DNA of 64,000 nt from Picochlorum sp. 'celeri' (taxonomy: Eukaryota; Chlorophyta; Trebouxiophyceae), in assembly GCA_010909725.1 (NCBI GenBank), contig JAACMV010000024.1:186001-250000 (forward strand). Direction: 5' to 3'. Below the pieces are notes generated by a model, which ran no database searches, was not told where the DNA came from, and worked only from the letters and a program-made list of their open reading frames with translations. Below are positions 53,576 through 64,000 of the stretch, piece by piece (the stretch's first letter is position 1; the number at the start of each line of letters is the position of its first letter). The position numbers and the translations under genes were made by a program.

Positions 53576-56319
53576 TTACTGGGGTTTCTTCATTTTGGCT
53601 TCTTCTTCCAATTTCTTATTCAGGGCTACATAGTCGACAGTGGATCGTCGCCTCTTTTGCCTGCCACCTGCATCAGGCGATTCAAAGGCTTGATCTACTG
53701 CTGCAGCGGGCTTCTCTTCCTGGGTGTCATTTTCCTGTGTGCCAAAGGGTACTGTGTTGGCAGCGGCTTCTTGAGCAGCCCTCTCAGCTGCTTCTCGAGC
53801 AGCCTTTTCGGCGGCCTCTGCTCTTCTCTTTTCTTCCATTTCGGCGCGCAATCTCTTCTCTCGTTCTCTCTCAAACTTTGCATCTGCAGCATCCCACTGT
53901 TGGAAGTTTGGTTCGGCCAAAGCACGGACATGTGCAGCCACACTTCGAGCAAATGCCGAAACAACATTTCCCTGAATTCTGTAGCCACCTTCTAACACGG
54001 AAACAATCCGTCCATGACAGCATCTATTAGCAATCTGAACCACCTGATCAGTAATCCATTCAAAATCCTTTTCCTGGATACCAATGTATGAAAAGTTGAT
54101 GTCGTCTTTTCTATGGGCATCAAAACCAGCAGACAAAAGGATTAAATCAGGCTCAAATTTCACCAGAGCAGGGAATATTTTATCTCTCCAAGATCGTTTC
54201 CATTTTGGAACGTGATGGCCTGGTCCCGGTATTCCTACGTCAATAATGCGGGGACCTTCTGTCCTGGGCATTTCTCCTCCTCCATACGCAAACTCAGCGT
54301 CAGGATCCTCCTCGATTTCTTCTGGAGCCTTGACTCCATCCATTGGATTGACAGAAACCTCGTTTATTTCTCTAGCAGATGACTTGCTTACTTGCCATGT
54401 GTCGCATGTAGCACCAGACCCGGGGTACACATATGCCCCCATGCCATACCCTTTGGGACCATATCCTTGAACACTAGCAAAGAAAATATTGTCCTTGTCG
54501 CTCTCATCATACCATGGTTTATATACTGGGAATGTCTGAGTTCCTTTGCCGTAGGGTGTGGCGAATTCGAATGTATCCATGGAAGGAGCTGTGTTGGCTA
54601 CACATGCCTCTGTCCCATTACCATGGTGCACATCAAAATCAAGTATAGCCACCTTCTTGATCCCCACATTATGATACACAGACATTGCATACGCAGCTCC
54701 TATAGCAACATTATTTAATAAACAGAAGCCGTGGCTTCCATTGGGATCCATCCTGCTTGTCACAACCCCGTGAGGCCCAGCATGATGGCCTGGAGGACGC
54801 ACTGGGCAGAAGGCATTCTTGGCCCTTCCTTCCATGACTTCGTCTATCGCATGGCACACTGCACCAGCAGCAGCCAGAGCAGCTTTAAATGTACCATGTG
54901 ATATAGCCGTATCGCCATCCAAGTGACGAATATCTGTAGGATCATCTTCAATGGATTCGCTTGCCTTTTGCAATTTCAAGACATATCCCCAGTCATGCAC
55001 CTTTAATATATCTGCCAAAGCAGCCTTTCTGGATTTTCTATCCCACACAAGGTTGTGTCGGAACGCACTTGTCTTCAGAGTCCCGATTTCAGGGCTCGTG
55101 AGCACTGTAAGACGTTCTACATTCTCGGGTGGAGGAGCGCTTGCCTCTCGAGTGATGGGCCAAGGGGCTGTATGATGACTCAAACACTCCGGTGGAGCTA
55201 CAATCAATGTCTTCCTCTCCCATCTAGGTATAGACAAAGACGAACCCCGTATGGTAGGCGTTGGTGGATGGTCATCTTTGTGGTTCACATGCTCTGTTCC
55301 TGAGAAGACTGCTGCCACAGCAGGATGGCCCCTCTTCTCAGCAATTTCTGCCGGTGTCCTTTTCTGTCTATTGTGCAGACCCGAGCAGCTGGGATATAAT
55401 TCCATCAAAACACGAGCAGTGTCCAGATCCCCGCCCAGAGCCGCCATGTGAGCTACAGAAAGTCCAGATTTGTTCTTCTCCTCCACAGCAGCTGGCTTCA
55501 ATCCAACCAGATGACGCACCACATCAGCATGACCGTACCGTGCTGCCAGATGCAACGCTAGGTTTCCTTGTTTATCCTGAAAATCCCATAAAGGAGGAGC
55601 TTCATCGAACGGATTCCCTTCCAAAGACGCTGCCTTGTCTTCAAGGACCTTGTCCAACAGCCCTTGTCCAATCTCCACCAGCCGAACACATTCATCCAAA
55701 AGTCCAAAAGAAGCTGCCCAATGCAATGGTGTGCGCCCATGATCATCTCTATCTAATATAATACATCCATATTCAACCAAAAGATTAATGGCCTCCACAC
55801 CGAACTCTTTCTGGTGTCTCTGGACATGGTCCAAACTGGACACCTGGACAGCCATGTGCAATGGCAGCGACCCTTCCAATTTCTGCACCACCCGAGCCCC
55901 TTTCTCCAGCAAGATTTTCATACAATCCAGTTTGCTATACAGAATAGACACATGCAAAGGAGTGCAGCCATCCCTGTCCCGTGCATTCAAGTCAACCGTT
56001 GGACCTGGTTCAACAACCCCAACATTGCCCAACCCTGGCACTCCATCCATTCCAGATGGCTCCGCTGGGACCATGCTTACATCACCCATCAAACCAATCC
56101 CATTCTCTATCATCTCTGGAGCGACAATTGGAGCTGGAGCCGGCGGCGTCAGAAGAGCTGTCAGAGCGTCCACATCTCCTCGCTCGACAATATCATGCAA
56201 CTCACTGCAACACAGCACATGAGCCTGTCAGAGCCACACTATGACACCCACCCACCATATATATACACGTACAACTCATCCCCATCATCTGAGCCACTTT
56301 GCGTGCCGAAGAAATCCAT
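53576..56319 (-). CDS. Ankyrin-repeat class II histone deacetylase fusion
   Basis: CDS is complement(join(53576..56204,56273..56319)), 891 aa. The 68-nt intron 56205-56272 (GTACGT...GCAG) joins MDFFGTQSGSDDGDE to ELHDIVERGD; the rest has no ATG start of its own. Residues about 15-310 are ankyrin repeats (DGCTPLHVSILYSKLD, HGRTPLHWAASFGLLD, QGNLALHLAARYGHAD). The HDAC domain follows (about 390-770), with PVRPPGHHAGPHG (catalytic His pair), GFCLLNNVAIGAAYAM, ILDFDVHHGNGTEA (Zn ligands), LILLSAGFDAHRKDD and LEGGYR. The C-terminal Glu/Arg/Ala coiled coil ends KMKKPQ. It should deacetylate lysines of histones or other proteins; the ankyrins probably set the partner. Confidence 0.94.
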
Positions 56320-56456
56320 GTCTACACAAAAAAGTCTCCTTTTTCCTCTCAACCCAGACTGACACACCGAAGCAAATCCCTCCTCCTAGACAAAAGAACA
56401 AGACGATACCTATAAATATTTGAGAATTTGATAGGTACCAGTATGCGTTTTGAACC

Positions 56457-56663
56457 TCAAGGAAAACTTTGTTTTTTAATTTTTGTAGGCTCCTGAGGGA
56501 GCGCGTAGGCGCTTTGAGAGAGATTTTTTAATTCCGTGTCAGGCTTGGTGAGCACTTGTTCCTCGGTCAAAGGATCTATATGACCGAATACTATTCTAAT
56601 TATAGGCAGACTGCATTTCCTGAGGCCACCTGACCGTGTCATCCCAAATCTGCGGCATTCCAT
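56457..56663 (-). CDS. Possible small basic protein, 68 aa
   Basis: An ATG-initiated ORF (MECRRFGMTRSGGLRKCSLP ... TKIKKQSFP) between the HDAC and HPF genes. It contains IIRIVFGHIDPLTEEQVL and LPQEPTKIK and looks protein-like, but I do not recognise a family. It could be a small organellar protein or chance. Confidence 0.3.
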   Translation of the reverse strand: MECRRFGMTRSGGLRKCSLPIIRIVFGHIDPLTEEQVLTKPDTELKNLSQSAYALPQEPTKIKKQSFP

Positions 56664-56810
56664 CGAAACCCCACAAAAGAATCATTTATAACTTTACTAC
56701 AATCAAAGAATATTTGAACACAGATACAGAGTGTGTACCCGAGACTGTTCTGTCCTGATCATCGCTGTCGTAGCATCATCAGCCACCAACGTCAACGCGG
56801 AAGATACGCA

Positions 56811-57674
56811 ATGAATACCATGGTTGCTGCAATGAATAGTACATGCATATCACCGATGAGTCATATGTCCACGCGATTGGCTGATTCACGTCGCCATGTC
56901 GCTGTGCGTCCAATTCAACGTGTCGGAAACTCGAGTCGCCACGTCGTCAAGGGTTTCAGGTTTGCTGAGAGGAAGAGGACCAGCGCTATCGTTCAGGCTG
57001 CTGCTGATCAAAGTGGTTTGTTAAATAATACGTTGATTAAGATTCAGGGGAGGAAGATGGAAGTGACTCCATCCATGAAGGAGTTTATCACGGACAAGGT
57101 GTCCAAGGCCCTGGATAATTTCGAGCCTGTGCTTCGCGAGGTTGATGTAACTGTGTCTGTTGCTGGAAATCACGGGAAAAAGTCATCGGAGGCGCATCAC
57201 CAGAGAAATCAAAAGGTGGAGGTGACTGTGTACACCAAAAAGCATGGTATTGTGAGGGTGGAAGATACAGAGGAAGATTTGTACGCTGCCGTTGATTTGG
57301 TGACGGACAAGCTGAAGAGAAAAATGGTGAAGATGAAGGAGAAGAGTATTCAGAAGAATACGTGGCCTGGTCGAGGTGGAACCAAGGGTGGGTTGAAGAT
57401 TGATCAAGTCTTGTCAGACTCTGTGGATGAGGAGGATTTCACAGCTGATATTGGACATGACGATGGTATCATGTCTGATAGCCTCGGGGATATTGTTCGA
57501 GAGAAGATATTAATTCTTTCGGAATCGATGTCTCGAGAGGAAGCTGTGGAGCAGTTGGAAGCAGTTGGACACGACTTTTTTGTGTTTATTGATTCCAAGG
57601 ATGGGGGGATGAAGATTGTCTACAAGAGAGAGCATCATGGATATGGACTCATTATTCCAACGCAGGAGCAGTAG
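56811..57674 (+). CDS. Plastid long-form ribosome hibernation factor (HPF/PSRP1-like)
   Basis: A single-exon ORF of 287 aa from the ATG at 56811; an upstream frame has only GTG. The first 60-70 residues (Met/Ser/Arg/His-rich) are a plastid transit peptide. The S30AE/pY domain runs about 75-185, from LIKIQGRKMEVTPSMKEFIT to DLVTDKLKRKMVKMKEKSIQ. A linker follows. The C-terminal dimerisation domain is SMSREEAVEQLEAVGHDFFV, then FIDSKDGGMKIVYKREHHGY. Long HPFs bind the small subunit in the tRNA/mRNA channel and promote 100S dimers or protect idle 70S ribosomes. Confidence 0.93.
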   Translation: MNTMVAAMNSTCISPMSHMSTRLADSRRHVAVRPIQRVGNSSRHVVKGFRFAERKRTSAIVQAAADQSGLLNNTLIKIQGRKMEVTPSMKEFITDKVSKALDNFEPVLREVDVTVSVAGNHGKKSSEAHHQRNQKVEVTVYTKKHGIVRVEDTEEDLYAAVDLVTDKLKRKMVKMKEKSIQKNTWPGRGGTKGGLKIDQVLSDSVDEEDFTADIGHDDGIMSDSLGDIVREKILILSESMSREEAVEQLEAVGHDFFVFIDSKDGGMKIVYKREHHGYGLIIPTQEQ

Positions 57675-58101
57675 GAATAGTCGTATGCTACTGCAGAGTG
57701 CGTGGTAGAGACGTGGGTTTTTCGTTTGCCCACGAGATGTAGCCGTGCATTTTTCCAACGAATCTTACAATGAATTTTACTGTATGTATTCTATTCCAAC
57801 TCATATTCTAACGGAATGCGTGTAACATATATCCTACACTACATAGTCATGCGATCATGATTGAGCCATCATACCAGTTTTTTTCTTTCTTCTCATGGTG
57901 CATGCACCAATACTTGTCAAGATGAGTGGGGTTGGAAGACTGGAAAATAACCCATGTTGAGCGCCCTGAAAGGGCATTACTATTTTCAGAATCATTTTTA
58001 CAACAGACATATTGCATCTAGTTGATGTAATGAGTCGAGAAAGAGCGTGCTGAATGATATCAACGCTTTTGACTCTGTTTCAGCAGTAGAGGAACTTTGC
58101 C
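57675..58101. other. Intergenic region, no gene seen
   Basis: A 427-bp spacer between HPF and the Erv41-like gene. It holds a short hairpin GCCCTGAAAGGGC near 57963-57975 and TGTAA near 57821, possibly the HPF polyadenylation signal. No ORF is supported. Confidence 0.45.
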
Positions 58102-59325
58102 ATGGCGATTCGCAAAGTATCGAATAGATTGGCACGCATCAGGTACATTTTGATATTCTCTTCTCATCACAATGGTATGAATGGATCCATTAGTCAAATC
58201 TGTTACGAATTCTGTTGACTTTGCAGTGCCTATAGCCATGTGGAAGATCATTTACGTGAAAAGACCGTGTATGGAGGCATATGTGCGTGTCTATTGTTTC
58301 AAAATGCTATATATGTGTACAATGTAAAGTCATCCTGCGATGATGCAGTATCCTTGCTGGGGGGTTTGATTGCTCTGTGGTTGGTTGTCTCAGAGGCAGT
58401 TCGGTGCTTGTCCTATGGCGTGAGGGAAGACATGTCTGTGGATTTATCTAGAGAGGAGACTATGCACATTCGATTCAATGTTACATTTCCGGCCCTGCCG
58501 TGTCGATCTCTGCGTGTGACGACTGGTGATTTGAGTGGGAATTTTGAAACTGAGGGTCTTCTCAAATCTGCTCATGATGGAGAAGTGCACAAGTGGCGGT
58601 TGGATCCGAATGGGAAACGTCTTGAAAGGCAAGAATATCTTGCGCCACGAGGAGCGGATAACCCATTCGTGCTGTATTTGGATTATGAGGATATGAAAGA
58701 GATGAGGAATGAGATTGTTGGGCATTATGGATGCAATATACATGGGTGGATGGATGTCAAGAGGATTGGCGGGAATTTAGCATTTTTGGTGCGACAAGAG
58801 GCTATATTGGCTTCACAGGATGATATAGGTACAATGGAAGCGTTGTTGTCTCGACACATGCACCATGGTTTTGAAAAAGACCATCCCCATGCTGTCTTGT
58901 TGAATGCAAGCCACATTATTCACATGCTTCGGTTTGGCCCATCGTATTCCGGGCAACTCCGTCCATTGGAGAATACGAGGCGAATAGATAGGAAAGCCAC
59001 TGGGATTGACAAGTATTTCGTGAAAGTTGTGCCTGTGACACACAAGTCATTCTGGGGAAGGGAGACTCATAGCGAAGACTACAGCGTGACAGAGTATTAT
59101 CAGAGTATCACTCTCGGTCAAAATGCACTCCCGGGATTCCTTGTCATGTATGATTTATGGCCGATTCGAGTGACCAAGTCTGTGTCGCGTCTAGGTCTTC
59201 TTCACTTCATGGTGAGAGCATGTGCTGTCGGAGGAGGCATTTGGACCGTCACCAATATAAGCAACAGACTTGTTCACAGCACACTCAAATCCCTTGGACC
59301 GAACAAAGGAACGCATAAATTGTAG
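58102..59325 (+). CDS. ER-Golgi protein Erv41/ERGIC2-like
   Basis: CDS is join(58102..58142,58227..59325), 379 aa. The 84-nt intron 58143-58226 (GTACAT...GCAG) joins MAIRKVSNRLARI to SAYSHVEDHLREKT. The first membrane span is near residues 50-70 (AVSLLGGLIALWLVVSEAV). The lumenal beta-sandwich has FNVTFPALPCRSLRVTTGD, GCNIHGWMDVKRIGGNLAF and KYFVKVVPVTHKSF, and the block before the second span reads ALPGFLVMYDLWPIRVT. It lacks the CXXC-rich region of Erv46, so it fits the Erv41 partner. The Erv41-Erv46 complex retrieves ER proteins from the Golgi. The Erv46 gene is 20 kb away at 36525. Confidence 0.88.
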
Positions 59326-59439
59326 TAGTATAGTAACACGACAGTATCTACATGTCTTGAATTTACAGTACACGAGTCATTCCAGAGTGAATTGATTCAT
59401 AAACATTTGCAAGGCATCTGTTCATCAGTACCACATGCC

Positions 59440-59897
59440 CTATTCTCCCTTATACTTTTTCATTTCCTTCTCATATCTCGCCTTGTCAGCAGTAGCCTTT
59501 TCCTTATACTTGTCGGCTGCTGCAGTCTCCTTGATCTTGTTCCACTCGGCACCCATGAGCTTTCCAAGCTCAGCCACGCCTGCATCAGGGTTATCAGCCT
59601 TTGTCTTGGCTCTCACGTCAGCCATGAAGAAAAAGTAGGCAGACATTGGCTTCTGCAGTACAATAGACACCGTCGGATGGTCAGTGTATGAAGATACACG
59701 CCAAGGTACGAAAAAGTCAACAACGAAACGGGCGCGACACACGTTTCCCTTGAAACCCGAATCCCCCGTTGTTTTTCTACGCATCATCGGAAATCAATCA
59801 TCTCATGAGCGCCTCTCCGCACCTTTGGAGCGTTTGGATCCTTCTGCTTCTTCGCCTTGGTCTTCTTCACCGCGGCGTTCTTGGTCTTTGGAGCCAT
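59440..59897 (-). CDS. HMG-box protein (NHP6/HMGB-like)
   Basis: CDS is complement(join(59440..59652,59823..59897)), 95 aa. The 170-nt intron 59653-59822 (GTGCGG...GCAG) joins KKQKDPNAPK to KPMSAYFFFMAD in phase 0, restoring the canonical HMG-box start. The N-terminus MAPKTKNAAVKKTKAKKQ is a basic arm as in yeast NHP6. The single box ends YKEKATADKARYEKEMKKYK. It binds and bends DNA without sequence specificity and helps chromatin remodelling. A 5' UTR intron may exist: an AG directly precedes the ATG (59898) and a GTACGA donor lies at 60084. Confidence 0.93.
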
Positions 59898-60350
59898 CTG
59901 CAACGCAAAACAGGCAAGATCAGAGCGTGACTGGTATGATTTCGCATCAAATCAGTTTTCAGGTTATACAAGATGCTTCAATCCATTCAAATGGCGAAAG
60001 AAACCGTAGTTTCGGCTGTGCGGATGGCCCGCGAAAAAACCGTTTGAGCGATCAGAGCACGAAACAAAGCCCCAAGGGTCGTACCTTGAGGTTTTTTGGT
60101 GGATCAAATCGATAATAAATGAATTTATAATGGCCGAGAACCCCTGATTGATGGGATATGGAGCAAGAGAATGGGATTTTCGCAGAGGACAACCACGTCG
60201 AAGGTGGCGCCTTTTTTTCAAGTGCATTTGCATGATACTGCTGTGAGCATCTGTACAGGATGTGGGGGAATACATGGCCCCAAACAATAGTATACAGTAC
60301 TTACATCAGTTCTGTAATCGACATGGTCATGTTCAGCTCACGGATATCAC
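59898..60350. other. Region between HMG-box gene and secreted-protein gene, possible 5' UTR intron
   Basis: Positions 59898-60084 on the minus strand have a GTACGA donor (after CTCAAG) and a GCAG acceptor immediately before the HMG ATG, so a 187-nt 5' UTR intron is plausible. A GGCGCC next to a T-run is at about 60202. No ORF is supported. Confidence 0.4.
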
Positions 60351-61399
60351 TCAAATACAGGTTAATATGATGAGAGCAAGGCCCAAGGATGCCATCTGGA
60401 GACGCTCGACTGCACTTCCACTTGGGGGTGATGGTGTTGGTGTTGGTGATGGAGATGTTGGTGATGGAGATGGAGATGCAGCAGAGGTGGACTTGATCTC
60501 AGAGGGGCATGCAGCAAAAATGTCAGTAGGTCTTGGTCTGTCAGGGCTGCAGCCAATCATATGATACGAGTTATCTGCACTGTCTCTCACGACAGTATAG
60601 TAGCAGCTTCCGTCATCAGTCATGTCTGGATAGATGGTCAAATCGTCGCCAAGAGTCACCTGTTCAATGCTCCATCCCTCTGGCAGCTCTGCTTCAGAGA
60701 CGGCATCGGCAACACCTTCTGTCGTGTTGGCCCCAGATGCGTGCATGATGTACGTATTATCATATTGATCTGTCAAAATATACTGAGGACCGGCTGCAAA
60801 TGTCATATTTTGGCACTTGGAAATGGGACTGACGAATATTTGCCCTGCTGGTGGTGCACCAAGCTCCACCTCTGTGTCACCTGAAGGGAAGTATCCTGCA
60901 CATACATTCAGAGCAAGTGCCGCCCACGTCGTGTCGTTCAGAGCCTTGATTGTCTCGATATCAATGCAGTCATCAGTGCAGTCGACGGGGGACGTTGGGG
61001 ACTTGAAAAAGCAGTTTGACTCAAACTGCAGATTTCGTGGTGTATTCAACTTCCATTTACCAACCTGACTTGGATACGTCTGAAACTCTTCATATGTCAT
61101 TGGGTTATCTTGCGACGATGCGTACACCACCGATGTGCTGATCTCCTGTACCTCAAGAGCCTGAGTCTCCTCCTCGCTGCCAACGTTGCAAGCATAGGAT
61201 GGAGAATCAATGTAATTCCCGCATGTGTATTCAACAGTAGCACCTGCATTCACGCTTGTGAAACTCTCAAACATGGACACCATTGTGAAAGTGGTCGCGC
61301 TTCGTACGTACCGTGTCCGCCCGTGCCTGCATAGTGCAGGGTTAACACCACTGCCAACAGCGCAACCGATATTTTTCGCGTTGGAAGAATACACCACAT
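60351..61399 (-). CDS. Secreted orphan protein with Pro/Ser hinge and hydrophobic tail
   Basis: CDS is complement(join(60351..61243,61312..61399)), 326 aa. The 68-nt intron 61244-61311 (GTACGT...GCAG) is supported because exon 1 supplies a signal peptide (MWCILPTRKISVALLAVVLT...GTGGH) that the long ORF lacks. The mature part has at least ten Cys and several N-x-S/T sequons, with strand-like blocks such as YILTDQYDNTYIMHASGA and SCYYTVVRDSADNSYHMIG. It is followed by a Pro/Ser/Thr hinge (SPSPSPTSPSPTPTPSPPSG) and a hydrophobic end (MASLGLALIILTCI) that fits a GPI signal. I do not recognise a family; a cell-surface or wall protein is inferred. Confidence 0.78.
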
Positions 61400-63192
<1,793 letters not shown>

Positions 63193-63230
63193 TCAAAAAC
63201 ATGTAATTCATCATCTCACTAGAATACAGA

Positions 63231-64000
63231 TTAATACGTTCCTTTGAGGCTCGTGTCCTCTATCCCAAACTCATCCTGTTTGGAGCAGCTGTAACAGACA
63301 TGGGTGGCATACATCCATGCATGAAATTCCTTCAAGGTGGTCATGTGACTTGTATTTTTCTCCCACACCTCGATCGATTTTTTCTCCTTTTGCCTCCGCA
63401 CTTCCAAAGCATCGCTATTCTCAGTAAATAATCCATCATCTCGGACAGTGATAAAAGAAAGAGACACAGACACACCCAGAGATGCCTCAACCAGCGCATA
63501 CACTTTCTGAAAGATAGCTTTTGATCTTGGCATGTGGAATTCGCTCGTCACCACCGCGGCATTCCGCCATCCACATGGAATCGCATGAATCATGGCACTA
63601 AAATATCCATTCCCTACAGTATCGTATGATGATACTTCCTTGAGTACGTCACGTGCAGGCACATGCTGCTGCCCCATCAAATATTCTGCATAGGCAGTCC
63701 CTTCATGAACCACCTGCCCTGTCTTTGGATGGATCATGGGAAGCCCATGCGGAGACCCTCCTCCACAAATCATTATTGTATCTGCCCCACTACGGCGATA
63801 CACGTCAGCCGCACCGTCAAGCCGTCTCAACGCCCAAGGAGGAATCTCACCCCAAGGGCTCTCTGTGCTCCTCCATAACCCTCCTCCCAAGACTATAACT
63901 CCATCAGGTTTCGGACGACGCCCCTCTTCTATATCCCTCACGATACCCTCTGACTCGTGTGTTAACACAGATGCACGAGAGGCGATAGAACAGCGGCGTC
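63231..64000 (-). CDS. DUF218 (YdcF/ElyC/SanA-like) protein, 5' end cut by window edge
   Basis: The frame is open from the stop at 63231 to the window end (256 codons seen) and no ATG is reached, so the N-terminus is missing. Visible residues before the domain (RRCSIASRASVLTHE) look like part of an organelle targeting peptide. The DUF218 fold shows DGVIVLGGGLWRS, TIMICGGGSPHG, LKEVSSYDTVGNGYFSAM and AAVVTSEFHMPRSKAIFQ, matching the family order of LGGG, SGG/CGGG, E..S..T..N and VTS..H..R. The C-terminal 60 residues are charged and helical. The biochemical activity of DUF218 proteins is poorly defined. Confidence 0.85.
   Translation of the reverse strand, partial: RRCSIASRASVLTHESEGIVRDIEEGRRPKPDGVIVLGGGLWRSTESPWGEIPPWALRRLDGAADVYRRSGADTIMICGGGSPHGLPMIHPKTGQVVHEGTAYAEYLMGQQHVPARDVLKEVSSYDTVGNGYFSAMIHAIPCGWRNAAVVTSEFHMPRSKAIFQKVYALVEASLGVSVSLSFITVRDDGLFTENSDALEVRRQKEKKSIEVWEKNTSHMTTLKEFHAWMYATHVCYSCSKQDEFGIEDTSLKGTY

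Noticed and set aside
57961..57976. GCCCTGAAAGGGC hairpin as a histone-type 3' stem-loop
   Set aside because: The sequence does not match the conserved histone stem-loop and no histone gene is adjacent.

Overview
The window is nuclear DNA of a photosynthetic eukaryote, most likely a small, compact-genome green alga (chlorophyte-like). The evidence is as follows. Genes are separated by short gaps and many carry one to three short spliceosomal introns, mostly 65-72 nt, with GTACG/GTATG-type donors and AG acceptors. Several products look plastid-targeted: a thioredoxin, a long hibernation factor, a DUF3007 protein, an organellar YchF GTPase and a DnaJ-type zinc-finger protein. There is a plant-type B3-domain transcription factor, an ATX-type H3K4 methyltransferase and an RST1/focadhesin homologue. 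Many 3' flanks carry TGTAA, the polyadenylation signal known from chlorophytes. The species cannot be named from the sequence. No rRNA, tRNA, transposon or CRISPR array was seen.

Layout. 1-13.5 kb: a truncated LRR protein, a SPOC-domain protein, an unrecognised propeller-like protein, a three-exon RST1/focadhesin gene, a terminal nucleotidyltransferase and a cyclic phosphodiesterase. 13.7-25.4 kb: ELP1 and alternative oxidase as a divergent pair, a four-exon GT61-type glycosyltransferase, an orphan type II membrane protein and an NDUFAF7/MidA methyltransferase. 25.7-36.5 kb: eIF3b, Rpn11, plastid thioredoxin, DUF3007 protein, a plant-type S26-like pseudo-protease, an EXPERA/TMEM97-like protein, the B3 factor, a coiled-coil protein, a 64-aa membrane protein and a UBE2D-type E2. 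36.5-45.5 kb: Erv46/ERGIC3, a CAX antiporter, a DnaJ-type zinc-finger protein, YchF and an ATX-type trithorax protein. 46-64 kb: a secreted tandem solute-binding protein, a RING/IBR protein, CRY-DASH, a small RGG protein with a UAP56-binding-like motif, an ankyrin-HDAC fusion, plastid HPF, Erv41/ERGIC2, an HMG-box protein, a secreted orphan, RUVBL2 and a DUF218 protein cut by the window end.

The content is mainly housekeeping: translation (eIF3b, ELP1, HPF, YchF), RNA turnover (RST1/FOCAD, terminal nucleotidyltransferase), ubiquitin-proteasome (E2, RING/IBR, Rpn11), chromatin (ATX, HDAC, RUVBL2, HMG, B3), ER-Golgi cargo sorting (Erv46 and Erv41, both partners in one window) and organelle function (AOX, NDUFAF7, thioredoxin). 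Exon joins were worked out by hand: every proposed spliced CDS keeps frame, and for the recognised families the joins restore conserved motifs. The least ordinary items are the extracellular protein with two bacterial-type solute-binding domains, a RING/IBR protein with a motif I associate with giant viruses, two secretory-pathway orphans, an S26-like protein lacking its catalytic lysine, a small UAP56-binding-like RGG protein, and several perfect palindromes between genes.
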